Shown here in pieces: positions 16,816-25,366 of a DNA stretch of 64,000 nucleotides. Positions within the stretch are counted from its first letter, which is position 1, and each line of letters starts with the position of its first letter. A model generated the notes under the pieces. That model was given only the letters and a program-made list of their open reading frames with translations. It was not told the origin of the DNA and searched no databases. Source of the DNA: Sphingomonas sp. 37zxx (GTDB taxonomy: Bacteria; Pseudomonadota; Alphaproteobacteria; Sphingomonadales; Sphingomonadaceae); NCBI RefSeq assembly GCF_000786205.1, contig NZ_JROH01000003.1, positions 98,180-162,179 of the forward strand. Reading direction: 5' to 3'. The translations under genes were made by a program, and so were the position numbers.

Positions 16816-18780
16816 ATGTGCGGCATAGCAGGCATATGGACGCGCGATCGCGCCCGCCTGCGCGATGCAATGCGAATGGCCGACGCGATCGCCCATCGCG
16901 GCCCCGACGATCACGGGTTCTGGCAAGACGAACCTGCGGGAATTGCCTTGTCGCATCGTCGGCTATCCATCATTGATCTGTCGCAGGCAGGGCACCAGCC
17001 AATGGAGTCCCGCTGCGGCCGGTTCATTCTTAGCTTCAATGGCGAGATCTACAATCATCTGGCGCTACGCCGCGCGATAGAGGCCGAAACCGATATCGCC
17101 TGGGCGGGCCAGTCGGACACCGAAACCCTGCTCCACGCCATCGCGCGATGGGGATTGGCGTCGGCGCTGACTCGCGCGGTCGGGATGTTCGCGCTGGCAT
17201 TATGGGACCGCAAGAGCGCCACGCTGGCGCTGGCGCGCGACCGGATCGGCGAGAAGCCGTTATATTATGGCTGGTCGAACGGTGCGATCCTGTTCGGGTC
17301 AGAGCTGTCGGCGCTGCGCGCCGCGTCGGGCTTTACCGCGCGCACCGATCCCCGCGCGCTGGCCCTGTACCTTCGGTATAACAGCGTGCCCGCGCCCTGG
17401 TCGATCCTGCAGGACGTGTACAAGGTCGAGCCGGGGGTGATCGTGACCCTCGACGCAGGCGCGCTTGCGGGTCCGCCCACGATACCGCCAAGCGCCGCAG
17501 GGGCAGCAACCACCGGCGTTCGTTGTGCCCGATACTGGTCGCTCGATGCCATCGTCGCGGCTGGATCGGATGCGGCCATGACCGAGTCAAGCGCGGTGGC
17601 CGAGCTTGAAACCCGACTGAGAACCGCGATCGCCGATCAGATGGTCGCCGATGTTCCGGTCGGTGCGTTCCTGTCGGGGGGCGTGGATTCATCGGCCATC
17701 GTCGCGCTAATGCGCGAGGCAACGCCGATGCCGGTCAGCACCTTCACCATCGGTTTTGCCGAATCAGGCTTTGACGAAGCACCGTTTGCGCGCGCGGTGG
17801 CACGCCATCTGGGCACGCAGCATCATGAATGGCTGGTCGGCGCCGAAGACGTCCGAAACCTGATCCCGGCCATGCCGGCAATCTATGACGAACCCTTTGC
17901 CGACTCGTCACAGCTTCCCACCGCCTTGCTCAGCCGAATGACCCGGCAAACGGTGAAGGTGGCGCTGTCGGGGGATGGCGGCGATGAACTGTTCTGCGGA
18001 TATAACCGCTATCTGGTGTCGCGCCGTGTCTGGGATCGAATTGCCCTGCTGCCCCAGCCGCTTCGCGCCGCGATCGGGCGCGCGATGATGCAGGTTCCGC
18101 CGGGGCGATGGGATGCAATGACCCGCCTGCCGGGCTTGCCCGACATCCCGATGCTGGGCGAAAAGCTGCACAAGGTCGCGCGGATGCTGGGGTCGCGGCT
18201 CGACACGCAGGCGATCTACCGCGCCTCCAGCGAAGAATGGCGATCGGGCCTGCCCCTCAAGGCCGAAGCGCACGACCAACCGGCGCTCACGCTGCCCGAA
18301 ATTGCCCGGACGCCCGAAGAGCGCATGATGCATTGGGACATGGCCGGCTATCTGCCCGATGATATTCTGACCAAGGTCGACCGCGCCAGCATGGCCGCCG
18401 GGCTCGAAACCCGCGTTCCGTTCCTCGACCATCGCGTGGTGGAACAGGCATGGCGCACCCCGCTTGCGTTCAAGAAACGCGACGGAGACGGGAAATGGCT
18501 GCTGCGCCAGATCCTCTATCGCCAAGTCCCGCGCGCGCTGATCGATCGCCCGAAAGCGGGGTTTGCGATCCCGATCGGCGCATGGCTGCGCGGCCCGCTG
18601 CGCGACTGGGCAGAGGAATTGCTGTCGGAGCAGCAACTCCGACACGATCCCTGGCTCGATCCCCAGCCGATCCGGCGACGCTGGCAAGCGCATCTTGCCG
18701 GGTCGCATGATTGGACGGCGTCGCTATGGGGCGTGCTGATGTACCGGGCGTGGGACCGGCATTGGACAGAGCGATGCTGA
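16816..18780 (+). CDS. asnB: Asparagine synthase (glutamine-hydrolysing) type amidotransferase
   Basis: A 654-residue class II amidotransferase. The N-terminal Ntn glutaminase starts MCGIAGIW with catalytic Cys2 and contains HRGPDDHGFW and SFNGEIYNH. The synthetase domain carries FLSGGVDSSAIVALM, the PP-loop for AMP binding. Standard AsnB makes asparagine; homologues in surface polysaccharide loci may amidate uronic acids (WbpS-like). Here it sits between an FkbM methyltransferase and an EpsG polymerase, so sugar amidation is plausible but not proved. Its TGA overlaps the next ATG by 7 bp. Confidence 0.88.
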   Translation: MCGIAGIWTRDRARLRDAMRMADAIAHRGPDDHGFWQDEPAGIALSHRRLSIIDLSQAGHQPMESRCGRFILSFNGEIYNHLALRRAIEAETDIAWAGQSDTETLLHAIARWGLASALTRAVGMFALALWDRKSATLALARDRIGEKPLYYGWSNGAILFGSELSALRAASGFTARTDPRALALYLRYNSVPAPWSILQDVYKVEPGVIVTLDAGALAGPPTIPPSAAGAATTGVRCARYWSLDAIVAAGSDAAMTESSAVAELETRLRTAIADQMVADVPVGAFLSGGVDSSAIVALMREATPMPVSTFTIGFAESGFDEAPFARAVARHLGTQHHEWLVGAEDVRNLIPAMPAIYDEPFADSSQLPTALLSRMTRQTVKVALSGDGGDELFCGYNRYLVSRRVWDRIALLPQPLRAAIGRAMMQVPPGRWDAMTRLPGLPDIPMLGEKLHKVARMLGSRLDTQAIYRASSEEWRSGLPLKAEAHDQPALTLPEIARTPEERMMHWDMAGYLPDDILTKVDRASMAAGLETRVPFLDHRVVEQAWRTPLAFKKRDGDGKWLLRQILYRQVPRALIDRPKAGFAIPIGAWLRGPLRDWAEELLSEQQLRHDPWLDPQPIRRRWQAHLAGSHDWTASLWGVLMYRAWDRHWTERC

Positions 18781-19847
18781 TCTACTGGATCATGTTCGCC
18801 TTTCCCGCCGTCCTGGCACTGGTCGAACAAGCCGATGACCGCGACCGGCAACGATTTGCCCCGACCTGGGTGATCGCGCTGCTGGGGCTTTCCCTGATCA
18901 TCGGTTTTCGCTGGGAAACCGGCGGCGATTGGGGAAATTATGCGCGCATGGTCGAGCAGGCCTTTTGGGATCCGACCCAATTTCAGCTTTTCAGCGACCC
19001 TGCATTTACTGCACTAACCGTGTTTGCCGCGCGAACCGACCTCGGCATCCTGCTGATCACGCTGGTCAGCGGCATATTGATGGCGCTGGCGCTGACCCGA
19101 TTCTGCCTGGTGCAGCCACGTCCCTGGCTCTGCATGGCGGTGGCGGTTCCCTATCTCGTGGTGGTCATGGGCATGGGCTATATCCGCCAGGGCATGGCGA
19201 TTTCGTTCCTGATGCTGGGGCTGGCATCGCTTCGCCACGGGCAAGTCATCCGCTATTCGGCCTGGGTGCTGGTCGGATCGCTGTTTCATTCGACGGCATT
19301 GATCCTGCTGCCGCTGGGGGTGCTGGTCACCAATCGTAACATCGTCCTGCGCGGCGGCCTGGCGCTGGTGATGCTGGCGGCGCTCAGCTATGCGATCATC
19401 GCGGCGCGCGCCGAAACCTTCCTCACCAACTATATCGAAGCCGGCATGTCATCCTCGGGCGCGGCGATACGGTTGTTCATGACGGCGCTGCCGGGCCTGT
19501 TGTTATTGGTGTTCCGCGATCGGTTTCGACTGGAGGGAGCAGAGCGTGGCGTTTGGCTGGCGCTGGCCGCCGCGGCGATTGCGGCGCTCGGGTTGCTGTT
19601 CGTGTTCCGCTCCTCCACCGTCGTCGATCGCCTCGGCCTGTATCTATTGCCGCTGCAATGTTTCGTATACGCTAGGGTGCCGGCCGCCTTTGCCAACGAT
19701 CAGCGCGGCGAGCGTTTGCTGACCGCTGCAATATTGGCCCTGTACGCGGCAGCTTTCTTTGTCTGGCTGAATTACGCGGTCAACGTCGAATATTGGATTC
19801 CCTACCGCTCCTACCTGTTTGAGGATGCGATATGCCTGCAATGTTGA
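18774..19847 (+). CDS. EpsG-like exopolysaccharide polymerase
   Basis: A 357-residue membrane protein, almost wholly hydrophobic with about ten helices. It resembles the EpsG/Wzy-like group: an early IIGFRWETGGDWGNYARM motif (the typical R-x-xG-D-xxNY loop), then GYIRQGMAISFLMLGLASL and GSLFHSTALILLPL. Such proteins polymerise repeat units at the periplasmic side. The ATG at 18774 lies inside the end of asnB, giving a coupled pair; the frame is open from 18711 but that part is antisense-free asnB coding sequence. It is one of two polymerase/ligase candidates in the locus. Confidence 0.8.
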   Translation: MLIYWIMFAFPAVLALVEQADDRDRQRFAPTWVIALLGLSLIIGFRWETGGDWGNYARMVEQAFWDPTQFQLFSDPAFTALTVFAARTDLGILLITLVSGILMALALTRFCLVQPRPWLCMAVAVPYLVVVMGMGYIRQGMAISFLMLGLASLRHGQVIRYSAWVLVGSLFHSTALILLPLGVLVTNRNIVLRGGLALVMLAALSYAIIAARAETFLTNYIEAGMSSSGAAIRLFMTALPGLLLLVFRDRFRLEGAERGVWLALAAAAIAALGLLFVFRSSTVVDRLGLYLLPLQCFVYARVPAAFANDQRGERLLTAAILALYAAAFFVWLNYAVNVEYWIPYRSYLFEDAICLQC

Positions 19848-19860
19848 CGCGGCGCTGACG

Positions 19861-20973
19861 ATGGCCAAGATTCTGCTTTCGGTAAACGCCGCATGGAATA
19901 TCGTTAATTTTCGCGCGGCGCTGGTTCGCGCGCTTATTGCCGACGGGCATGAAGTGATCGCGGCGGTGGGAGACGATGGTTGGCTGCCACAGGTCGCGGC
20001 GATGGGCGTCCGGACGATCGCCTTGCCAATGGCCAATCGCGGCATGTCGCCGGTTGCCGACGCCATCCTCTTCGCACGCTATTGCCGGTTGATGCGGCGC
20101 GAACGGCCCGACGTCTTTCTGGGCTGGACGATCAAGCCAAACATCTATGGTGGGTTGGCGGCCGGATTGACCGGCGTGGCTGCGATCAACAACATCTCGG
20201 GGCTTGGGACCGCCTTCATCCGCACCAACTGGCTGACCCGGTTAGTGCGCTCTCTCTATCGATTGGGGTTGCGTCGCTCGTCGACGATATTCTTTCAGAA
20301 TCGACACGACCGCGACCTGTTCGTCGAGCGCGGCATGGCTCGCCCGGGCCAGGCCGCATTGTTGCCGGGATCGGGGATCGACATCACCCATTTCGACCCC
20401 GCATTGTTCGATCCACCCCGGTCTAGCCCATTTCGTTTCCTGCTGATCGCGCGGTTGATCGCCGACAAGGGCGTGCATGAATATGTCGCAGCCGCGCGAG
20501 CGGTAAGGCGCATCTATCCCGACGTGGCGTTCGACGTCCTGGGCTTTCTCGATGTCGATAACCGAACCGCGATCGCCCGGTCGACAGTCGAAGCCTGGGT
20601 CGCCGAAGGGCTGATCACCTATCACGGGGCGACTGACGACGTCCGCCCCTTCATCGCCGCCGCCGATTGCGTCGTTCTGCCATCCTATCGCGAAGGCACC
20701 TCCCGCGTCCTGCTGGAAGCAGCCGCGATGGCGACGCCCGCAATCACCACCAACGCCCCAGGATGCGCCGACGTCGTGCAGGATGGAACGACAGGGCTGA
20801 TCTGCAACCCGCGCGATGCGGATGATCTGGCGGCGAAACTTTTATCGATGATCGCTTTAGGGCCGTCGATGCGAGAGGGGATGGGCGGTGCTGCGCGCGA
20901 TTTGGCATCGACGGCATTTTCCGACGCAAAAGTGGTAGAGCGGTATCAGCAAGCGATTGATCGAGCGCTATAG
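19861..20973 (+). CDS. Glycosyltransferase family 4 (GT-B)
   Basis: A 370-residue transferase beginning MAKILLSVNAAWNIVNFRAALVRALIADGHEV, with DVFLGWTIKPNIYGGLAA and AINNISGLGTAFI in the acceptor domain. This pattern is common in PglA/WbnE-like enzymes that add GalNAc or similar sugars to lipid-linked intermediates. The donor domain has RFLLIARLIADKGVHEYVAAA and VVLPSYREGTSRVLLEAAAMATPAITTN. Start ATG 19861 follows the EpsG stop by 13 bp; an in-frame ATG at 19819 would overlap EpsG. Last gene of the plus-strand polysaccharide run; it meets the nucleotidyltransferase gene tail to tail. Confidence 0.9.
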   Translation: MAKILLSVNAAWNIVNFRAALVRALIADGHEVIAAVGDDGWLPQVAAMGVRTIALPMANRGMSPVADAILFARYCRLMRRERPDVFLGWTIKPNIYGGLAAGLTGVAAINNISGLGTAFIRTNWLTRLVRSLYRLGLRRSSTIFFQNRHDRDLFVERGMARPGQAALLPGSGIDITHFDPALFDPPRSSPFRFLLIARLIADKGVHEYVAAARAVRRIYPDVAFDVLGFLDVDNRTAIARSTVEAWVAEGLITYHGATDDVRPFIAAADCVVLPSYREGTSRVLLEAAAMATPAITTNAPGCADVVQDGTTGLICNPRDADDLAAKLLSMIALGPSMREGMGGAARDLASTAFSDAKVVERYQQAIDRAL

Positions 20974-21009
20974 GCATGGGTCAGTTCAAGATTTCGCGCA
21001 TCGGGCCGA

Positions 21010-22197
21010 TCAGCGCTGGCCGGCGCGACGGATCCGGCGCGCCATCAGCATCGGCACCCGCAATATGGGGTAGAGGAACGCCAGTCCCCGCGGCAGCGCC
21101 AGCATGCCGATATCGTCGCCCGACAACAGCACCCGTCGCGCGATGGCCAGGATGTTTCTACGGTGCGGCGCAATCAGTGATTTCGCGGTGAATTCGACCC
21201 AGCCGCGATAGGGGGTCATCGACAATTCACGCATGCCGCCACCGGCAGTCATTATGCGGATCGCCATCCGGTTCAGCAGCGCGACCCGCCGGCTGCGATA
21301 GGCGAAACCTGCGGGCAGCGGCGCGCCCAATAGCCGGTTCGCCAGCAACAACGCCGATGCCGCCGCCCGCTCGCTGCCGGCTGCCTGCGCCACCTGCCAA
21401 TAGCGCGCGCCGCCATCAGCCGTTGCCGCCGTCATCGCTGCAATATCGGCGAGCCATTTCAGTCGCGCCCAGCCATGCGCGGCACCATGCGTGCAGAGAT
21501 AGACGAACAGATCCTCGTCGCGCAGCGTCATCAGCGCGCGGCCCCGATCGATCGCCACCGCCTGCCACGCCGCCGGCGGGGGCAGTGCGTCGCAGGCAAG
21601 GTCGTCCGACAACCGCCAATGCAGCTCGACCAGCATGCCGGTGTCGCGGTGGCGATGGATGCTGTCCTTGGCCGCCCAAAGATATAGCGGCGGGATGCTG
21701 CCATCCCGCCGGCATCGCGGCGTGACCTGGTCAAATCCCATCATCGCCAGCACCTGCCAGCTTTGCACCACACAGGCCGGCGCAACGACCAGATCGATAT
21801 CGACCGATTCGCGGATACCGATCCTGCCATATAGCAACTGCGCCAGCGCCGTGCCCTTGAGCGTCAGCACCGCCACGCCTGCCTGGCGCAACGCCGCCTG
21901 CAATGCCAGCGCGGTATCGGCCTGTCGCAAGGCCGCAAAACCCCGCTTGCGCGCAATCAGGGCAAGCCGGGGCGGCACCGCGGCACCGGCAATCGACAGC
22001 GCCTCGGCCACCAGGCCAGTCACGCCATGCCGACCTGCAATCGCCACCAATCGACCCGGATCGGCGGTTTCGGCCAAGCGGCGAATAATGTCGCCCTGCA
22101 TCCCGATCGGCGAGGCGATACAGGCCCGGACCAAGGCGAATTCAGCGGTTTCGGCGGCGAGCATCGCAGACCCGGGCATATCCCGGGGCATCGCCAT
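21010..22197 (-). CDS. Nucleotidyltransferase family protein (PF14907-type, NTP_transf_5)
   Basis: A 395-residue protein with the uncharacterised-nucleotidyltransferase pattern VLTLKGTALAQLLYGRIGIRESVDIDLVV (about residues 120-148), including the D-x-D pair (DID) that would bind metal, and a long helical C-terminal part. AAAGGAGG lies 8-9 nt before the ATG at 22197 and decides this start over 22242. Homologues occur near RiPP and lasso-peptide clusters with HPr-kinase-like genes, and such an enzyme tailors the lasso peptide pseudomycoidin. It may therefore be an outlying tailoring enzyme of the lasso island rather than part of the polysaccharide locus; that is inference. Confidence 0.75.
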   Translation of the reverse strand: MAMPRDMPGSAMLAAETAEFALVRACIASPIGMQGDIIRRLAETADPGRLVAIAGRHGVTGLVAEALSIAGAAVPPRLALIARKRGFAALRQADTALALQAALRQAGVAVLTLKGTALAQLLYGRIGIRESVDIDLVVAPACVVQSWQVLAMMGFDQVTPRCRRDGSIPPLYLWAAKDSIHRHRDTGMLVELHWRLSDDLACDALPPPAAWQAVAIDRGRALMTLRDEDLFVYLCTHGAAHGWARLKWLADIAAMTAATADGGARYWQVAQAAGSERAAASALLLANRLLGAPLPAGFAYRSRRVALLNRMAIRIMTAGGGMRELSMTPYRGWVEFTAKSLIAPHRRNILAIARRVLLSGDDIGMLALPRGLAFLYPILRVPMLMARRIRRAGQR

Positions 22198-22289
22198 TGC
22201 CCTGTCCTCCTTTGGGTCCGCTATGCTTGATTTGCCGGTCATGTTCGTCGAACATTACGCCTAAAGCGCGACGCTGACATGGGGGAAAT

Positions 22290-22583
22290 ATGACCAAAGC
22301 ATGGTTGGAGCTTGATCAGTTCGCGCCGTATCTGGAGCAGGATTTCATCGCCGGGCCCGAGCCGACCGCGCCGGTGCTGACGCTGATCGAGGCCGAGCCG
22401 TTGCGCAATCACGGCGTGGCGACCCGAGCCCCCTTTGCCTTGCTGTTCCGATCGAACCACACCCCCATGCTCGAACAGGGGCAGTATCGATTGACGCATG
22501 CGGTGGCGGGAACCCATGACATTTTCCTGGTCCCCGTGGGGCGCAACGACGGCGGCATTCTGTACGAAGCGATTTTTAATTAA
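22290..22583 (+). CDS. DUF6916-like small domain protein
   Basis: A 97-residue protein with the compact beta-rich pattern of DUF6916: LELDQFAPYLEQDFIAG, then APFALLFRSNHTPMLEQGQYRLTHAVAGTHDIFLVPVGRNDGGILYEAIFN. Length matches the whole domain. Function is unknown; in other genomes the domain sits beside collar-domain (Mdp-type) proteins, as here. The 8-bp tail-to-tail overlap with the GNAT gene and the divergent start against the nucleotidyltransferase place it in the collar module. The family name is recalled, not searched. Confidence 0.65.
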   Translation: MTKAWLELDQFAPYLEQDFIAGPEPTAPVLTLIEAEPLRNHGVATRAPFALLFRSNHTPMLEQGQYRLTHAVAGTHDIFLVPVGRNDGGILYEAIFN

Positions 22584-23121
22584 CGCCAAGGCTGATCGGC
22601 ACGAACCCGCGCGCCGCCCGCTCCATACGGTAGCGAATCCCGTTGGTTTCGGTGATCACGAAGCCAAGCCGGTGATACAGACGTTGCGCAATATTGGTCT
22701 GTTCGACGTTCAGGCTGACCGGCTTAGCGGCCGCATCCGCCTGCGCCAGCAGCGCCGCCAGAATCGCCGATCCTACGCCCGCGCCGCGCTTGTCCGGCAT
22801 CAGGGCGACATCGACGATATGCAGGTGATCGGGCGCGTCCTGAAGATATAATCGACCGATCTGGGCACCTCGACACTCGATGATCCAAAAGCCGCAACCA
22901 GCTATGCGGGTTTGGAAATGCAGCCGCTGTGCATTGAATTGCTGTGCGACGAACACCGCCTTTTGCGGTTCGGTCCAGCCGGTCACCGTCGCCAGCTCTT
23001 CGGCGCGGGTGGACGCATATAGCTTCAGCAGAAACGGCAGATCTGTTTCACGCTCGCCGCGCAGCCGATACCCCTGCGCCGACAGCTGCGGCGGCATCAC
23101 AGGCGGAACTTCGGCGTTCAT
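22576..23121 (-). CDS. GNAT family N-acetyltransferase
   Basis: A 181-residue acetyltransferase with LRGERETDLPFLLKLYASTR at the start and VALMPDKRGAGVGSAILAALLAQA, the Q/RxxGxG/A acetyl-CoA pyrophosphate loop, followed by SLNVEQTNIAQRLYHRLGF. Start Met 23121 (NAEVPPVMPPQLSAQGYRLR); the frame is open to 23187. It is the last gene of a minus-strand run with three collar proteins. The predicted lasso cores have no Lys and their N-terminal amine is used in the ring, so N-acetylation of those peptides is unlikely; the substrate is unknown. Confidence 0.82.
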   Translation of the reverse strand: MNAEVPPVMPPQLSAQGYRLRGERETDLPFLLKLYASTRAEELATVTGWTEPQKAVFVAQQFNAQRLHFQTRIAGCGFWIIECRGAQIGRLYLQDAPDHLHIVDVALMPDKRGAGVGSAILAALLAQADAAAKPVSLNVEQTNIAQRLYHRLGFVITETNGIRYRMERAARGFVPISLGVN

Positions 23122-23199
23122 TGCTGTAAACCCATGCACCCCGCGTCGAGGTCGTCGGAAAAAACGGGCGAGCCGAATATCGACCACTCAGCGCAACGG

Positions 23200-23739
23200 C
23201 TAGTCATGCGCGGGGTAGATACCCTCAATGGCAATCACGAACTGGAGCGCGAGGAAAGGCTGGCGATTTTCATGCGGCTGGTTCTGGCCTGCCGATGCAA
23301 TGACCATCGGCGACATCGCAACCGGCGGTACCGAAACATCACTATAGGCAAATCCCGGCGCGGAAACACCGAACATCGTGTCCCCCGCCGGCCCGGCCAC
23401 ATTCTGACTGGGGTTGGCGGGATTGAGGGTCGCCCCGTTCAGAGCGTGCGAATGCACCGGCATGTGCATTTGCGACAGCGAGACCACCGGATCGCCCGCA
23501 GTTTCGCCGAGCGAGCGTCGGGTCAGGCCAGGCCCACTCCCTTGTCCGATCGGCACCCGCTCCTGCAAGTTGGGCAATGCGAAATCCACTCGGCCATCGC
23601 CGCCAAACCGATTACTTAAAACGGAAAATAGCGTAGTGAATTGCCTGATAGGCAATAATTGGCCATCACACACCAGATACCCGCGGGGAGCAAAGTTGAA
23701 AGCTACCAGTTTTATTTCACCTATATAGGGATCGGCCAT
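23200..23739 (-). CDS. Phage-tail-collar domain protein (Mdp-like), paralogue 1
   Basis: A 179-residue protein of the tail collar family. It begins DPYIGEIKLVAFNFAPRGYLVCDGQLLPI, continues FGGDGRVDFALPNLQERVPIG and ends PFLALQFVIAIEGIYPAHD. These three blocks (E-I-x-F-P-x-G-W/Y-x-x-C-D/R-G-Q-L-L; G-D-G-x-x-x-F-x-L-P-D/N-L; A-I-x-G-I/L-Y/F-P) define the group also called microcystin-dependent protein. It is not part of a prophage here: no other phage gene is seen. The role of this chromosomal form is not established. Confidence 0.85.
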   Translation of the reverse strand: MADPYIGEIKLVAFNFAPRGYLVCDGQLLPIRQFTTLFSVLSNRFGGDGRVDFALPNLQERVPIGQGSGPGLTRRSLGETAGDPVVSLSQMHMPVHSHALNGATLNPANPSQNVAGPAGDTMFGVSAPGFAYSDVSVPPVAMSPMVIASAGQNQPHENRQPFLALQFVIAIEGIYPAHD

Positions 23740-23755
23740 CCTGGTATCTCCAATA

Positions 23756-24301
23756 CTAGTTTTGACTAGGGAAAATGCCTTGCGAGGCCATGATATAGGA
23801 AATCGCCAGATAAGGCATCATACTGGGATGCGGCTGGTTACCACCTGCCACGCTGATCACGCTTGAATCCATCAGCACCGGCACAACGGCACTTGTTCCC
23901 TCACGTGACACATAGAGCGAAGGCTTGCCCGTACCCCCCGAAGGCATCGCCGGAACTGCATTGGTCGGGCCTGGAAGCGATGCTGCTGCAGTGGATGCCA
24001 TCACCGCATGTTTATGGGCGGGTATCGTCGCTGTGATCAGCGTCACCGTTTCGGTGCCCAGCTTCTGGCCGATAGAGTAGCTGCTAAGTCCCAAACCCTG
24101 GCCCAGACAGATCGGCACACGCCCTCTCAGATCGGGCACGGCAAAGGTCGTCGATCCATCGCCACCATAGACCGACCCCAGCAGCGCGAACAGGGTATCA
24201 TATTCGGAGATTGCCAGCAGCGCTCCGTCGCAAAAAACCCAGCCCACTGGCGGAAGCACACCGGCAAACAGCCGGATTTCACCGAGAAACTGATCACTCA
24301 T
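23756..24301 (-). CDS. Phage-tail-collar domain protein (Mdp-like), paralogue 2
   Basis: A 181-residue paralogue of its neighbours: DQFLGEIRLFAGVLPPVGWVFCDGALLAI, then YGGDGSTTFAVPDLRGRVPI and, at the C-terminus, MPYLAISYIMASQGIFPSQN. The central region (LPGPTNAVPAMPSGGTGKPSLYVS) is variable compared with the other two, as in collar proteins whose middle part makes the distal tip. It lies 16 bp upstream of paralogue 1 on the same strand, so the two are likely co-transcribed. Confidence 0.85.
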   Translation of the reverse strand: MSDQFLGEIRLFAGVLPPVGWVFCDGALLAISEYDTLFALLGSVYGGDGSTTFAVPDLRGRVPICLGQGLGLSSYSIGQKLGTETVTLITATIPAHKHAVMASTAAASLPGPTNAVPAMPSGGTGKPSLYVSREGTSAVVPVLMDSSVISVAGGNQPHPSMMPYLAISYIMASQGIFPSQN

Positions 24302-24331
24302 GCCAAAAACCTTCCCTCATCGCAGGGGCAA

Positions 24332-24841
24332 TCAGGGGCGCGTTGGATAAAGGCCCTGGATCGCGATACAGAAGTTGACCGCCAATGACGGTTGGATGTT
24401 GCTATGCGGCAACCCTCCGCCCGCAGGCTCCAATGTGGCACCGTCGATCGGCACCAATGCCTGGGCAGGGCCGAAAAAGTCGACGACCACCGAGGAATCG
24501 GACGCAAAGTGATTGCCTTGTGGCGCGCGTCGATTGCCCTGAGTGTCGACAGCGGTCATCGCATGGGCATGTGCCGGCAGATGCTGCGGCAACAGCGTCA
24601 CTTGCTCCACACCGCCCACCAAACCCCATGGCAGCGACGATCCAAGACCGATCGGCGCACGAGACTGCAAATCAGGCAGCTTGAATGTGCTACGCCCGTC
24701 TCCGCCATAGGTAGTACCAATCAGCGTGAACAATGCCTGATATTGGGCGACTGGCAGTAGCTGGCCTCGACAGGCCAGATAGCCGCGGGGTATTCGTCCA
24801 AAAGCGAACAGCTTTATCTCGCCTAGAAATGGATCGGACAT
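24332..24841 (-). CDS. Phage-tail-collar domain protein (Mdp-like), paralogue 3
   Basis: A 169-residue paralogue, first of the minus-strand run: DPFLGEIKLFAFGRIPRGYLACRGQLLPV, YGGDGRSTFKLPDLQSRAPIG and LAVNFCIAIQGLYPTRP. It has CRGQ where paralogues 1 and 2 have CDG, the commoner form in larger families. AGAGGG lies before the ATG. The promoter for the run must lie in the 248-bp AT-rich gap shared with the first lasso precursor, which is transcribed in the other direction. Confidence 0.85.
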   Translation of the reverse strand: MSDPFLGEIKLFAFGRIPRGYLACRGQLLPVAQYQALFTLIGTTYGGDGRSTFKLPDLQSRAPIGLGSSLPWGLVGGVEQVTLLPQHLPAHAHAMTAVDTQGNRRAPQGNHFASDSSVVVDFFGPAQALVPIDGATLEPAGGGLPHSNIQPSLAVNFCIAIQGLYPTRP

Positions 24842-25089
24842 TTCGGCCTACCCTCTCATTCGCCACCTGAGCCCATTGGCTCCGCGCCTATATCTCTCCA
24901 GCTTATGAAATGCCTGAGTATTTTCAACATCAATATCGCGTTGACCGTTATTACTTTACCCATTCTGGATAAATCGTTTTTAACTTTTACCTTGCTCTCC
25001 CGCCCTGTTCGGCGATTGCGTGTTTACACGATTCGTGCAAAGGGTTCACGCGGAACGTATACGGCCATACCAAATAAAGGGGCGCAGAG
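24842..25089. promoter_or_regulatory. Divergent intergenic region between the collar genes and the lasso precursors
   Basis: This 248-bp stretch is clearly richer in A/T than the neighbouring genes and lies between two divergently transcribed units. It must carry both promoters. A TTGACC at 24941-24946 could be a -35 element for the plus strand, but no -10 at canonical spacing is convincing. AAGGGG at about 25077 acts as the ribosome site of precursor 1. Confidence 0.4.
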
Positions 25090-25269
25090 ATGCTTGGCGA
25101 AGTCAAAGCTTCAGACGATAATGCGGCGGCTTTCAATGAAGCGGCTAGCGCAGATGGTCGCCGCCCCTGGTCTACGCCGGCCTTGATCATTTCGGATATT
25201 CGCAACTCAGGGGCATCCGTCACCTTTGCGACTGATGGAACGCTCTTGGGGTATCCGTACGGATCGTGA
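25090..25269 (+). CDS. Lasso peptide precursor 1
   Basis: A 59-residue precursor peptide. The leader is hydrophilic (MLGEVKASDDNAAAFNEA...) and ends with RRPWSTPALIISDIRNSG. This matches the leader pattern of the paeninodin precursor (aromatic-S-x-P-x-L-x-V-x-D-V before the core). The proposed core is ASVTFATDGTLLGYPYGS: Ala1 would form a macrolactam with Asp8, leaving a ten-residue tail ending in Gly-Ser. A Gly1-Asp9 ring starting one residue earlier is also possible. AAGGGG lies about 9 nt before the ATG. The processing genes lie on the opposite strand at 26027-30598. The C-terminal Ser is the residue an HPr-kinase-like tailoring enzyme would phosphorylate. Confidence 0.8.
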   Translation: MLGEVKASDDNAAAFNEAASADGRRPWSTPALIISDIRNSGASVTFATDGTLLGYPYGS

Positions 25270-25366
25270 CCAATGCCTCGGACTTGAATCGTGACGAGCG
25301 GGCGGCGAAGCTTTTGGAAACGCTTCAATTTCGCCATGTTCACCAGAGCTGACGGAAAGAACGGTA

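Noticed and set aside
16816..18780. Exosortase-associated amidotransferase
   Set aside because: No exosortase, PEP-CTERM protein or PRC-type partner is seen in the window; a general asparagine-synthase-type call is safer.
22290..24841. Prophage or tailocin remnant
   Set aside because: Collar-domain genes suggested phage tail, but there is no tape-measure, sheath, baseplate, portal, lysis or integrase gene, and three paralogues in a row are typical of chromosomal Mdp-like sets.
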